NCBI GenBank assembly: GCA_029260765.1
Contig: JAJDCP010000165.1
Location: 24,442-88,441 of the forward strand
DNA: 64,000 nucleotides
Direction of reading: 5' to 3'
Origin: Planctomycetota bacterium
GTDB lineage: Bacteria > Planctomycetota > J058 > JAJDCP01
The position numbers were made by a program, and so were the translations under genes. Positions 34,615 to 43,134 of the stretch are shown here, one piece after another (the stretch's first letter is position 1; each line of letters begins with the position of its first letter). Under the pieces are notes generated by a model. That model searched no databases. It worked only from the letters and a program-made list of their open reading frames with translations, and was not told the origin of the DNA.

Positions 34615-34688
34615 TTTGCCCCCAAGTGTCTCCGGTGTGGCCGGATTCTACCCCGCCGAGGCGCGGCAGTGCAAGCGGCGGCGAACCC

Positions 34689-37385
34689 TCAGCCCACGCC
34701 GACTCGGGTGAAGTAGATCTCCGTCCAGCTCGATTTCTTCAAGGTCTGGAAGCCCACACCGTTGGTCGACTTCTGGGTCGACCAGTACTTGATGCCGTCG
34801 ATGTTGCCCGAAGAATCCTTGGTGTGCTCGATGAAGACCGTCGAGTGTCCCGAGGTGGCCCCGCACCAATACTGGCAAAGGTCTCCGGGCTGTGCGTTCT
34901 CGAGCGTGACGGCGGTTCCGAGGTTGCGCGGAACGAGAGCGTCCTGTTGGCCTTTGCGCTTGCCGGTTGCGACGAACCAGTCTTTCTGCAGTTTGCCCAG
35001 CTCTGTCCGGTCAAGCCCCGCTATGGTGAAGTCGTCGCCGCCGCCGGACCAGGACTTCCATGCCTTGAAGAAGGCTTCGAAGGACTGCCCACAGCAGTAG
35101 CTCTGGCGCTGGCCGTTGCCGGCGAGCAGCGTACCGCCCTGATAGCGGAGGTCTTCTGTGCAGCCGCCGTAGCTACCCCAGTTGTAGGTGTGGGTGCCAT
35201 CGGTGGGGAAGGCTTCGAGAACCTGGATGATCTTCGGGTTCAACTCGCCATTCTTCGGCACCTTGTCATTCTTGGGCTCGCTGCTGTCGGTCGGAGCATC
35301 TTGTCCGGAACTGCTGCGGTCTGAAGCGCCTGTGGTTCCTCCGGCGGTGGTACCTGTGGTTCCTCCGGCGGTGTTGCCCGTGGTTCCTCCGGCGGTGGTG
35401 CCTCCGGGGGTGGTGCCGGTCGTCGAAGGCGCGCCCCCCGTGAGGTTCTTGCCTTCAACCAGGGTGTACTTGATCTTCTGGTCGGCGTCCTTCTGCATCA
35501 GGCCGATGAATTCCTTGAACTCTGGGCCATCCTTACCCCCTTTGATCACCTGGCAGCCCGCGGACCAGTTCCCCACACTGCTGCCTGTACCCGCCGCATG
35601 GATGTTGATGCCGAACCAGCCGTCTTCCTCGATCTCGCCGCCCTCGCGCGTGCCCGACTTGTCCTTGTCGCGCCAGACCTTGACCTGGTTCCCCTGGTTC
35701 ATCGCCGTGTAGTCGTTGTGGGTGCCGACCTTGTAGTCGTATTGGCCTTCGCACAGGTGGGCGTCGCCCTTGTCGGAGTAGAACTTCGAGAAGGCGCCCG
35801 GGTCGGTCGAGCCGACATATTCGCGCACGCTCTTCTTGCCCGCGCTGTCTTTCCAGATCACCGCGATGGTGTCGTTGTAGGAGTCTTTGGTGTTCGGCAC
35901 GACCGCGCCGTTCAGCCAGCCCCGCAAGCCGATGACATTCATGTCCATCGGGGTCTCGGTGAAGAGGCCCTTGCCGGAGATGATGCCCTTGTACCAGTCG
36001 TACTTGGCCTCTTCTCCCTCCGGCGGGGCCGAGGTCTGGGTGTTGGCAGCGCTCGGCTCGGGAATCGGGGGAGGGTTGTTGTTCGAGATCAGCTGCGGTT
36101 TGAGATCTTGATATTTCGGTGCGACGCTGTTGTAGGCGTCGGGAATCTTGGCCGGATCGGCCGCGTAGTCGTTCAGCCACTTGGTGTAGAACTCTTTGCA
36201 CATCGACACGGCCTTGGCGTCGCTGATCGGGACGTTGAAGCCGATGTAGTGGTGCGAGCCCTTGCCCACGAACGCCTTGCCGAGCAGCTCTTCACTGCCT
36301 TTGAGGGTGTCGCAGCAGTCGGCGTAGACCAGGGCCTGGGGCGCCTTCTGCACGTCGTCGGGGCCGTACCAGGCGTTCTGATCCTGCTTGAGAACCAACT
36401 TGCCCTTGTTGCCGTCCAACACGCCGTGTGAGGCGATATGGAAGACGAAGCAGCCTTCCATCGACGTGTTCACCGATGTCTTGTCGACGTTGACGAAGCC
36501 GTTCTGTTGCGGCGAGCGCTTCAGGTCGACCTGGAACTCGGGTTTGGTTTTCAAGATCTCAGAAAGCTCGCCGCCCTCCCGATAGGCTCCCGCCAGACCA
36601 TTCTCGACCGGACCGGGGTTGGCGATCACCACGATCTTGCGTTTGGACGGATCTGTGGGTGGATTGGGGGAGGAGTCCGCGCTCGAGGGGCTGGGGACAC
36701 TGCCTCCGGCGCCTCCAGCACCTCCTCCTCCGGCACCGCCACCGCCCGCGCCACCAGTGGCTCCGCCTCCGCCTCCACCGCCACCAGCGGCTCCGCCCCC
36801 ACCGCCTCCACCGCCACCACCACCGGAGCTTCCTCCAGCAGCCGGCCGGCGCCGGAAGCGACGCCTCGGTTCATCGGCGCCCTTGCCCTTGCCATCGCCA
36901 TCGGTTTCCGATGTGGCGCCCTTTTTGCCGGCCTCGGCGGCCTTCTTCTTTTCCGCCTCACTCATGCCGAGTTTGTCGGCAGCACTCGCGGCTCCGTCCG
37001 CACCTGCCCCGGCACCGCCGCCGCCTCCACCGCCACCGCCTCCGCCCCCACCACCTGCGGCGGGCAGGGCGAGGGTGTTGGGGCTGCCGGTGATGATCAG
37101 GCCTGGCGTGAGACCACAATGGAGCGTCATGTCGAAGATCGTTGCGACCGGCAGGCCCGTAGAGAGCGGACTGGCCTTCGTCATGATGACCATGAACATG
37201 TTCGGCCCGGTGCACGGCATGGCCACACCCCAGTCGAACTGGCGTGCGGCCGGCATGCCATTGACCAGAACCTGCGAGTCTCCGCCCAGCACGAAGCCGA
37301 CCACGGGCAATGGCGGCACGACAGGCAGGTTGTGGCTATGCGGGAATCCGATCACCAGATCGAACATGCGGGCGACTTGCGACAT
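34689..37385 (-). CDS. PAAR-tipped protein with caspase-like, L,D-transpeptidase-like and NlpC/P60-like modules
   Basis: The 898-residue product starts at ATG 37385 with GGAGG six bases upstream. Residues ~1-105 are a PAAR-type spike-tip domain (start MSQVARMFDLVIG; VLVNGMPAAR; GPNMFMVIM; LIITGSPNTLALP). Poly-Gly linkers follow (111-130, 185-230) around a basic patch. Residues ~248-415 are caspase/CHAT-like: strand KIVVIANPG, catalytic-type His320 in HIASHG and Cys357/358 in YADCCDT. Residues ~460-645 have an L,D-transpeptidase-like signature: His596 in GINIHAAG and SxGC with Cys611. A Gly/Thr repeat linker (660-690) leads to ~710-898, NlpC/P60-like, with Cys764/765 (YCCGQSF) and His847 (SGHSTVF). 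No signal peptide is visible, so delivery by a type VI or extracellular contractile system is implied. Three small coupled genes follow. Confidence 0.8.
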   Translation of the reverse strand: MSQVARMFDLVIGFPHSHNLPVVPPLPVVGFVLGGDSQVLVNGMPAARQFDWGVAMPCTGPNMFMVIMTKASPLSTGLPVATIFDMTLHCGLTPGLIITGSPNTLALPAAGGGGGGGGGGGGGGAGAGADGAASAADKLGMSEAEKKKAAEAGKKGATSETDGDGKGKGADEPRRRFRRRPAAGGSSGGGGGGGGGGGAAGGGGGGGGATGGAGGGGAGGGGAGGAGGSVPSPSSADSSPNPPTDPSKRKIVVIANPGPVENGLAGAYREGGELSEILKTKPEFQVDLKRSPQQNGFVNVDKTSVNTSMEGCFVFHIASHGVLDGNKGKLVLKQDQNAWYGPDDVQKAPQALVYADCCDTLKGSEELLGKAFVGKGSHHYIGFNVPISDAKAVSMCKEFYTKWLNDYAADPAKIPDAYNSVAPKYQDLKPQLISNNNPPPIPEPSAANTQTSAPPEGEEAKYDWYKGIISGKGLFTETPMDMNVIGLRGWLNGAVVPNTKDSYNDTIAVIWKDSAGKKSVREYVGSTDPGAFSKFYSDKGDAHLCEGQYDYKVGTHNDYTAMNQGNQVKVWRDKDKSGTREGGEIEEDGWFGINIHAAGTGSSVGNWSAGCQVIKGGKDGPEFKEFIGLMQKDADQKIKYTLVEGKNLTGGAPSTTGTTPGGTTAGGTTGNTAGGTTGTTAGGTTGASDRSSSGQDAPTDSSEPKNDKVPKNGELNPKIIQVLEAFPTDGTHTYNWGSYGGCTEDLRYQGGTLLAGNGQRQSYCCGQSFEAFFKAWKSWSGGGDDFTIAGLDRTELGKLQKDWFVATGKRKGQQDALVPRNLGTAVTLENAQPGDLCQYWCGATSGHSTVFIEHTKDSSGNIDGIKYWSTQKSTNGVGFQTLKKSSWTEIYFTRVGVG
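35331..35402 (-). repeat. three 24-bp tandem repeats inside the PAAR effector gene
   Basis: Units start at 35331, 35355 and 35379 and share the core TGGTTCCTCCGGCGGTG. They encode the Gly-Gly-Thr-Thr-rich linker between the transpeptidase-like and NlpC/P60-like modules. Such in-frame repeats can expand or contract and so change the linker length. Confidence 0.85.
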
Positions 37386-37653
37386 GGTGGACCTCCTACA
37401 GAGGAATTGTACCGTGCGCGCGTCTAAGAGTGTGACGGAGAAGTCGTGAAACGGAGTGCTGCGCCGGTGAGTCGATGCCAAGGCGGACGACGCAGGTGGC
37501 CCGGATGGCCGTCGAGGAGGACAACGAAGGCAGCGGCTCGCCGCCGTAGTGCTCTGTGAAGCGAGTGCTCCGACAGGCTCGCAGAGATCGCCTGGTTTGA
37601 GGGAGTTCTGCCTCTGCTTGTCCCAGCGGGGTTGGCAGGCTGCCGGGAGGGGG

Positions 37654-38169
37654 TCAGGTCATGAAGATCAGCAAGTGCTTCCGGGCGACTTGGAGATCGG
37701 CCAGGTAGCTCTTGTAGAACTCGAGGACCAACTCATCCGCATTTTCATCTCGTAAGGTGCGGTTGAGCACGCGTTTCACATGTGTGATCTGTTTCGGTAG
37801 GCTGCCGATCGTGATCTCACCGACAGATTCCAGACACAACTGGCGCGGTCCCCGGTAACCTGTGACCAGAATGTTGGCGTTCGGCTCCAGGGCATCGAAG
37901 AAGGAAAACGGGGCGGAGCCTCGAGCTTTGCGGGCCTCTTTGACAATGCCTACCGCTTCCCAGGGGTCGAGCCAGAAGTTGCGCGTCTTGCCACGGCGCG
38001 TCTCGACCTGCAGCACGCGCTGGCCGACGACCTCGCGGAAGCAGCCCAATCGCGCCCGTTGACCGAACTCGATGAGAAAGCGGATCTTGGCTTCCTCGTC
38101 GAGCTCTTCAGCGAGGATGCCACACAATCCCTGACCAAACGTCTGTCCCAAGGTCGTCCTCCCGGACAC
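37654..38169 (-). CDS. conserved-looking cytoplasmic protein of unknown function
   Basis: The 171-residue product is taken from GTG 38169 (GGAGG about 11 bases upstream). It is a mixed alpha/beta protein with 'ETRRGKTRNFWLDPWEAVGI', 'DALEPNANILVTGYRGPRQL' and a helical end 'ELVLEFYKSYLADLQVARKH'. No family or catalytic motif was recognised. It lies 268 bases upstream of, and in the same direction as, the PAAR effector; a chaperone or adaptor role is possible from position only. Confidence 0.5.
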   Translation of the reverse strand: MSGRTTLGQTFGQGLCGILAEELDEEAKIRFLIEFGQRARLGCFREVVGQRVLQVETRRGKTRNFWLDPWEAVGIVKEARKARGSAPFSFFDALEPNANILVTGYRGPRQLCLESVGEITIGSLPKQITHVKRVLNRTLRDENADELVLEFYKSYLADLQVARKHLLIFMT

Positions 38170-38421
38170 CTAGTTTCGGCCTCCAGAATAGCACAAAAGG
38201 TGCGGGTGGTTCCGCTCGAGCGTGATCCAGCCTGGATCGGCTTGAAGGATGGACGGGGACGGGCGGGAAATAAGGTCTGATTCCCCACTCGCGGCCCGAA
38301 AAACGCTTGCACTTCGTCGGGGCAGGAGTACCCTTGGATTTGAGACGGTCAGCGGGCGGGCGGGCCTGAAGACTGGTTGCGCACCTCGATCACACCGGTA
38401 CTGCCGGTTTTCTTTGGCTTT

Positions 38422-38445
38422 ACTTTGTGAAAAAAATCACAAAGT
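38422..38445. promoter_or_regulatory. perfect CRP/FNR-type palindrome before the respiratory cluster
   Basis: Two 9-bp arms (ACTTTGTGA and TCACAAAGT) flank six A residues, giving exactly TGTGA-N6-TCACA, the half-site arrangement bound by CRP/FNR-family dimers. It ends 13 bases before the GTG start of the TauE/SafE-type gene. At that position it would either overlap the transcription start and repress, or the real start codon is further downstream. Confidence 0.6.
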
Positions 38446-38458
38446 CCAGGTTCAAACT

Positions 38459-39202
38459 GTGGAAGCTCTCGGACTGAAACTCGGCTCGGCTTTCCTCCTT
38501 TCCCTGCTGGGCTCGCCCCATTGCCTGGGAATGTGCGGCGGCTTCGCTTTGGGTTTCGGTGCCAAAAGTCGCGGAGTAGGCCAGCGGCTGCTGCGCCAGC
38601 TGATGTGGTCGTCGGGACGCACCTTCACCTATGTGTTCATGGGGATGGTCGCGGGTGCCAGCGGGGCGGCTTTGGCCGCGAGCGGCTGGCTGGGCTCGAT
38701 GCAGGCAGCAGCCGGTTACGTGGCAGGAGCTGTGATGGTCGTCCTCGGTCTGTTCCACCTCGGTGTTCTCCGTCTGCCGGCGGCCCGCCCTGGCGCTCCT
38801 CTCAGCGGTTTCTCGCGCCTGGTCGGGGGGCTGCGTATGTCCAGGCGTCCCTGGGCACCCTTTGGAGTGGGCGTGCTGACGGGGTTCATTCCTTGCGGTA
38901 TGGTCTACGCGGCTGCCGTCATGGCTTCGACGACCGGCAGCGTTCCTGAGGCGGCCCTGGTGATGCTGGCATTCGGCCTCGGCACTTTCCCTGCCCTGGC
39001 TGCGCTGGGAATGGCGGGTGTGGCTGTGCGGGCACGGACGCGCTTCAATTTTCAGCGCCTTGCGGGCGCTTTGACCGTAGTTCTGGGCATCCTGTTCTTG
39101 TTGCGGGCGCCTGTCGGACTCTCAGAGGAAGCGGAGCCGGATTGTCCCATGTGCGATGTGATGCCCACTGAAGCTCCGACGATGGCAGGAGGCGCGCCAT
39201 GA
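38459..39202 (+). CDS. TauE/SafE-type (UreH-like) membrane protein linked to cytochrome biogenesis
   Basis: The 247-residue product from GTG 38459 has the family's N-terminal 'LLGSPHCLGMCGGFALGFG' motif, six probable TM helices and a second conserved 'GVLTGFIPCGMVYAA' half-repeat. Members with HCxGMCGG are found beside cytochrome oxidase and heavy-metal maturation genes and are thought to help copper or haem handling. The C-terminal tail has a CPMC pair (PDCPMCD) that could bind metal. It overlaps the next start by 4 bases (ATGA) and heads a respiratory gene cluster behind a CRP/FNR-type site. Confidence 0.8.
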   Translation: MEALGLKLGSAFLLSLLGSPHCLGMCGGFALGFGAKSRGVGQRLLRQLMWSSGRTFTYVFMGMVAGASGAALAASGWLGSMQAAAGYVAGAVMVVLGLFHLGVLRLPAARPGAPLSGFSRLVGGLRMSRRPWAPFGVGVLTGFIPCGMVYAAAVMASTTGSVPEAALVMLAFGLGTFPALAALGMAGVAVRARTRFNFQRLAGALTVVLGILFLLRAPVGLSEEAEPDCPMCDVMPTEAPTMAGGAP

Positions 39203-40416
39203 GCGAGGCCGACGTCCGCACACCACAACACGATCTGCCCAGCGGCCCCGAGCCGGTCAAGGCCGAGCCTTTCTGGCGGCAGCTGCCCCAGCTGTTCTTC
39301 GTTCCGCTCTTGATCGTGCTGGTGTGCGTCGCGATCTACGCCGTGTTCGGAGTTCTGGGCGGCGAGACCCTCAGCGCTCCGGATCTGCTGACGGAGATCC
39401 AGACCACCCATGACGAGCGCCGCCGCGACCAATGTGCGTTTGAGCTCGCGATGTCTCTGTCGCGTCCCAACCGGGCGGCCACGCCAGGTTTGGCGGCACA
39501 GCTCGGGCAGCTGCTCGAGAATGAAGAGCTGCCCGTTGCGACGCGCGCCTACCTGGCTCTGGCGCTGGGACAGCTCGGGGACGAGGCGCGTCCGGTGTTG
39601 GCGACAGCTGTCAGCTCGCCTCATGGCGAAGTGCAGGCGCATGCCGGGCTGGCGTTGGGCATGATCGGAACCCCGAACGAGGTCGACTCGCTGCTCGAGC
39701 TTGCGCAGAGTGACAAGCCCATCCTGCAGAAGGTTGCGCTGCTCGCTGTCGCACGGATTGCCGAGCGCGAGAAGAAGAAGCCCGAGGCCGAACGTCAGGA
39801 TGTACGGAGCGTGGCGCTCAAGCTGGGCCAGCGTCAGCTGTCCAGCCAGGACTTCCAGGTCGGCTGGAATGCGGCCTTGATCCTGAGCCAGCTCGACGAC
39901 GCCTCCGGTCTGCATATCTTGCGCAGGCTGACCGATCGTGACTTTGTCGAGAAGCAGATCCGGCGGGCCTACGCAGAGAATCTCGACGCGGAGGTGGCCT
40001 TCCTGCCGATGGAAGTCCAGGACAGCGTTCCTGCAGGCGATGTCCCCCGCGAGTCGGTGCAGAAATTGTTGGTGGATACCTGCAAAGCCCTGGGACGCGT
40101 GGGCGGGGCTGAAGAGGTCCCCCTACTGCGGCAGTTGGCAGCGGATAGTGCTGACGCGCCAGAGAAACAAGCTGGTTTCGGCGTGCTTGAGCTGTCGGTC
40201 TTTGGCTTGCTGGGCTTGACCGGGCTTTTGTTTCTGCTCGCGTTGGTGCTGAAGAAGAGCCAGCTGAGCATGGCCGGTATCGCGCTGGGTCTGCTGACTC
40301 TGTGTCTGGCTCCGTTGGGTGATTACACGAGGCCCGAAGATCGGGTCGCGCAGGAAGCTGGACGTGCTGTCCAAACGATCGAAGCGCGTCTGGCGGCAGA
40401 AGATAACGAACACTGA
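39199..40416 (+). CDS. HEAT-repeat membrane protein
   Basis: The 405-residue product has an N-terminal TM helix (~33-54, FFVPLLIVLVCVAIYAVFGV), a region of HEAT-like helical repeats (~90-300; 'YLALALGQLGDEARPVL', 'AHAGLALGMIGTPNEVDSLL', 'VALLAVARIAE', 'DTCKALGRVGGAEEVPLL'), then two C-terminal TM helices (~333-352 and 358-375). HEAT proteins are scaffolds; next to a bc complex it may assist assembly (inference). It overlaps the upstream gene by 4 bases and is followed by a 144-base gap with its own possible promoter for the Rieske gene. Confidence 0.75.
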   Translation: MSEADVRTPQHDLPSGPEPVKAEPFWRQLPQLFFVPLLIVLVCVAIYAVFGVLGGETLSAPDLLTEIQTTHDERRRDQCAFELAMSLSRPNRAATPGLAAQLGQLLENEELPVATRAYLALALGQLGDEARPVLATAVSSPHGEVQAHAGLALGMIGTPNEVDSLLELAQSDKPILQKVALLAVARIAEREKKKPEAERQDVRSVALKLGQRQLSSQDFQVGWNAALILSQLDDASGLHILRRLTDRDFVEKQIRRAYAENLDAEVAFLPMEVQDSVPAGDVPRESVQKLLVDTCKALGRVGGAEEVPLLRQLAADSADAPEKQAGFGVLELSVFGLLGLTGLLFLLALVLKKSQLSMAGIALGLLTLCLAPLGDYTRPEDRVAQEAGRAVQTIEARLAAEDNEH

Positions 40417-40479
40417 TGGAGTACGCGGGCGTTTCGCGAAAAAGATGCAAAGAGACACGCAGAAAAGCCGCAACAGGGT

Positions 40480-40509
40480 TTGGGGATTGCCGGGGGAATG
40501 GTGTAGAAT
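40480..40509 (+). promoter_or_regulatory. possible sigma70-type promoter for the Rieske/cytochrome b operon
   Basis: TTGGGG (40480-40485) and TAGAAT (40504-40509) are 18 bp apart, about 50 bases before the Rieske ATG. The -35 match is weak and the -10 is good. Confidence 0.35.
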
Positions 40510-40560
40510 CCCCGCTTCCCAGATTCCGTGCGTACCCGCCCTGGCGAAAGGAGCTCGCTG

Positions 40561-41115
40561 ATGACTGCCCGATTGCCTGATTTTCCTGAGGCCGCCACGA
40601 CGCGGCGCGGATTTGCCAAGCTGCTCACCTGGGCGGCCGCAGGCTGGACGCTGTTTGCCCTCGGGATGGCAGGCTTCCTGAACATCTGTGTGCGCTTCTT
40701 GTTCCCGAATTTCCCCTTCGACATCGAAGAGACGAAGTTCAAGATCGGCTATCCGACCGCACTGGCTGATGGAGTCAACGAAGCGTTCAAGCCCAACGGT
40801 TTCTGGGTGATCCGAACACCATCGGACCCGATGTCTGACAGGCCCGGCGTTCCGGGCGTCTACATTCTCTCGACGATCTGCACGCACCTGGGCTGCACGC
40901 CGAACTACCTCGCTTCGGAGGCCAAGTTCAAGTGCCCCTGCCACGGCAGCGGCTTCCGCGAGACGGGCATCAACTTCGAGGGACCCGCGCCGCGCCCGCT
41001 CGAGCGCTTCGCAATCGCACTGGCCGATGACGGCCAGGTTCTGGTCGACAAGGGACGCAAGTTTCAACACGAGAAGGGGCAGTGGATCAGCCCCGACGCC
41101 TATCTCCCGCTCTGA
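40561..41115 (+). CDS. Rieske [2Fe-2S] protein of a bc-type complex
   Basis: The 184-residue product starts at ATG 40561 behind AAAGGAG. It has a TRRGF near the N-terminus (Tat-like or simply anchoring), one TM helix (~20-45) and the Rieske cluster-binding boxes CTHLGC (Cys107, His109) and CPCHGSGF (Cys125, His128) with the disulphide-type Cys112 and Cys127. It transfers electrons from quinol bound at cytochrome b toward the cytochrome c subunit in the periplasm. The following genes encode split cytochrome b and a giant cytochrome c, so all subunits of a bc complex are together. Confidence 0.93.
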   Translation: MTARLPDFPEAATTRRGFAKLLTWAAAGWTLFALGMAGFLNICVRFLFPNFPFDIEETKFKIGYPTALADGVNEAFKPNGFWVIRTPSDPMSDRPGVPGVYILSTICTHLGCTPNYLASEAKFKCPCHGSGFRETGINFEGPAPRPLERFAIALADDGQVLVDKGRKFQHEKGQWISPDAYLPL

Positions 41116-41147
41116 GCGCAGATGAATCATTTCCGGAGACTTGAAGC

Positions 41148-41930
41148 ATGGCTTTGGATCTAAAGAAAACGATCGTCGAGTCCGCGATCTGGAAGTCGGT
41201 CTTCCGGCATGGCTCGCCTTCGAACAAGCCTCGGAACCAGGCGCTGGCGGTGGTGACAAACGTCGTCCTGCACCTGCATCCGATCAAACTGCGCAAATCG
41301 GGCGTGCGGCTGAGCTACACCTGGTGCATGGGCGGGATCTCGTTCTTCCTGTTCCTGCTGCTGACGGTCACCGGTGTGTTGCTGATGTTCTACTACCGGC
41401 CAACGACGCAGTTCGCCTATGACGACATCCAGTCGCTGCGCGATCACGTGCCCCTCGGGGTGATGCGTGAGATGCACCGTTGGGGTGCCCACGCGATGGT
41501 GATCACCGTCTGGCTCCACATGCTGCGCGTGTTCCTTACCGGTTCCTACAAGCCGCCGCGTGAGTTCAACTGGGTTGTCGGTGTGATCCTGCTGACTCTG
41601 ACCCTGCTGCTCAGCTTCACCGGCTACCTTCTGCCCTGGGACCAGTTGGCCATCTGGGCCATCACCGTCGGATCGAATATGGCACGTGCGACACCTGTGG
41701 CAGGCTACGAGGGGCCGGGTGCCGCTTTCATCAAGATCAACGACATCAACTTGATCCATGTTGGCTCAGACGCCCGCTACGGACTGATCGGCGGGCGCAT
41801 TCTGGGCGAGGGGACCTTGATCCGTTTCTATGTGTACCACTGCGTGCTGTTCCCGCTGATTGCGGCGGGCTTCATGGCAGTGCACTTCTGGCGGGTGCGT
41901 AAGGACGGGGGAATCTCCGGGCCCTTGTAG
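41148..41930 (+). CDS. cytochrome b6-type N-terminal subunit
   Basis: The 260-residue product has four TM helices and the four haem-ligating histidines in the cytochrome b6 pattern: His110 and His124 (spacing 14, HRWGAH…LHM) and His231 and His246 (spacing 15), as in split b6/f-type proteins. 'LSFTGYLLPWDQ' is the helix C quinone-site signature, and the end 'VRKDGGISGPL' matches b6. It carries the two b haems of the complex. It is followed by the C-terminal half encoded by a separate gene. Confidence 0.93.
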   Translation: MALDLKKTIVESAIWKSVFRHGSPSNKPRNQALAVVTNVVLHLHPIKLRKSGVRLSYTWCMGGISFFLFLLLTVTGVLLMFYYRPTTQFAYDDIQSLRDHVPLGVMREMHRWGAHAMVITVWLHMLRVFLTGSYKPPREFNWVVGVILLTLTLLLSFTGYLLPWDQLAIWAITVGSNMARATPVAGYEGPGAAFIKINDINLIHVGSDARYGLIGGRILGEGTLIRFYVYHCVLFPLIAAGFMAVHFWRVRKDGGISGPL

Positions 41931-42014
41931 GGGCCGCATCTGTCGACTGCAAGACATTCTAGAATTGAGATCGAAGCCTGAGCACCCGGGCAATGCTGCA
42001 TGTGGGGAGATGCC

Positions 42015-43106
42015 ATGGAAGGGCTCCTGGAAATTATCAAGACAACCATCGACGCATTGGTGGGGCCGAAGTTCATCTTCTTCGGCTCGCATCTGGCGCT
42101 CTTCCTGCTGCTGTGGAAGATCCGCTGGCTGACCCGCCCCAAGGTCGCGATGGTTGGGGTCGTATTGTTCGTCGCGTTCTACGCGCTCGGACTGTCAGAC
42201 CCCAACTTCTCGAAGGTCTTGATGAAGCCGGACAACGTGCCGATCACGATCATGATGGTCACGGTCGGGTTCTTTACCTGGCTGGGACTGCGTAAAGCTG
42301 CAGTCAACGACATGTTGCGCGAGAAGGGCCTGCCAGGCATCGAGCACCGCGAGGGCAAGCAGAAGGTCTGGGTCTGGCCGGACCTGGTCTATTCCGAGTT
42401 GATCGCGATGGTCGTGTTGATGGTGTTGATGATCGTGTGGTCCGTTGCTCTGGCGGCGCCTCTCGAGCAACCGGCACACCCGACCCGTTCGCCCAACCCC
42501 GCCAAGGCCCCCTGGTACTTCCTGGGACTGCAGGAGATGCTGGTCTACTTCGACCCCTGGTTGGCCGGTGTGGTGCTGCCTGGACTGATCATTGTAGGCT
42601 TGTGCGCTTTGCCGTACATCGATCCCAACCGCAAGGGTTCGGGCTACTATACGTTCAAAGAGCGTCCGTTTGCGGTCGGTACTTTCCTGTACGGCTTCTT
42701 GGTGCTCTGGGTGCCTTTGATCGTGCTGGGCACCTTCCTGCGCGGTCCGAACTGGAACTTCTTCGGGTTCTTCGAAGAGTGGGATGTCCACAAGCTCGAA
42801 CCACTCGTCAACGTGAACCTGTCGGAGTACTTCTGGGCGCAATTCCTCAACGTGCCGCTGCCCTCAAACATCCTGGTTCGAGAGAGTCTTGGCATCCTGG
42901 CCTGCGTGGGATACCTGGTCTTACTACCACCCCTAATGGCCAAGACGATCTTCAAGAAGCTGTACGGACAGATGGGCTTCGTTCGCTACAACGTGATGGC
43001 CTTCCTGTTCCTGATGCTGGCTTCGCTACCGATCAAGATGTTGCTCCGGTGGAGCATGAATCTCAAGTATATCGTCGCGATCCCTGAGTACTTCTTCAAC
43101 ATTTGA
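42015..43106 (+). CDS. subunit IV-type C-terminal half of cytochrome b, enlarged
   Basis: The 363-residue product (start 42015, GGGGAG at good spacing; ATG 42000 is also in frame) has the subunit IV signature 'PAKAPWYFLGLQEMLVYFDPW' in the PEWY region, 'LPYIDPNRKGSGYY' and about eight TM helices. It is larger than the ~160-residue subunit IV of b6f, with an extra N-terminal TM pair and a longer C-terminus. It completes the quinol-oxidising site with the b6-type subunit. The next gene begins 28 bases on. Confidence 0.85.
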   Translation: MEGLLEIIKTTIDALVGPKFIFFGSHLALFLLLWKIRWLTRPKVAMVGVVLFVAFYALGLSDPNFSKVLMKPDNVPITIMMVTVGFFTWLGLRKAAVNDMLREKGLPGIEHREGKQKVWVWPDLVYSELIAMVVLMVLMIVWSVALAAPLEQPAHPTRSPNPAKAPWYFLGLQEMLVYFDPWLAGVVLPGLIIVGLCALPYIDPNRKGSGYYTFKERPFAVGTFLYGFLVLWVPLIVLGTFLRGPNWNFFGFFEEWDVHKLEPLVNVNLSEYFWAQFLNVPLPSNILVRESLGILACVGYLVLLPPLMAKTIFKKLYGQMGFVRYNVMAFLFLMLASLPIKMLLRWSMNLKYIVAIPEYFFNI

Positions 43107-43134
43107 GCCTGTCGACCGCGGGAGAACAGCACAC

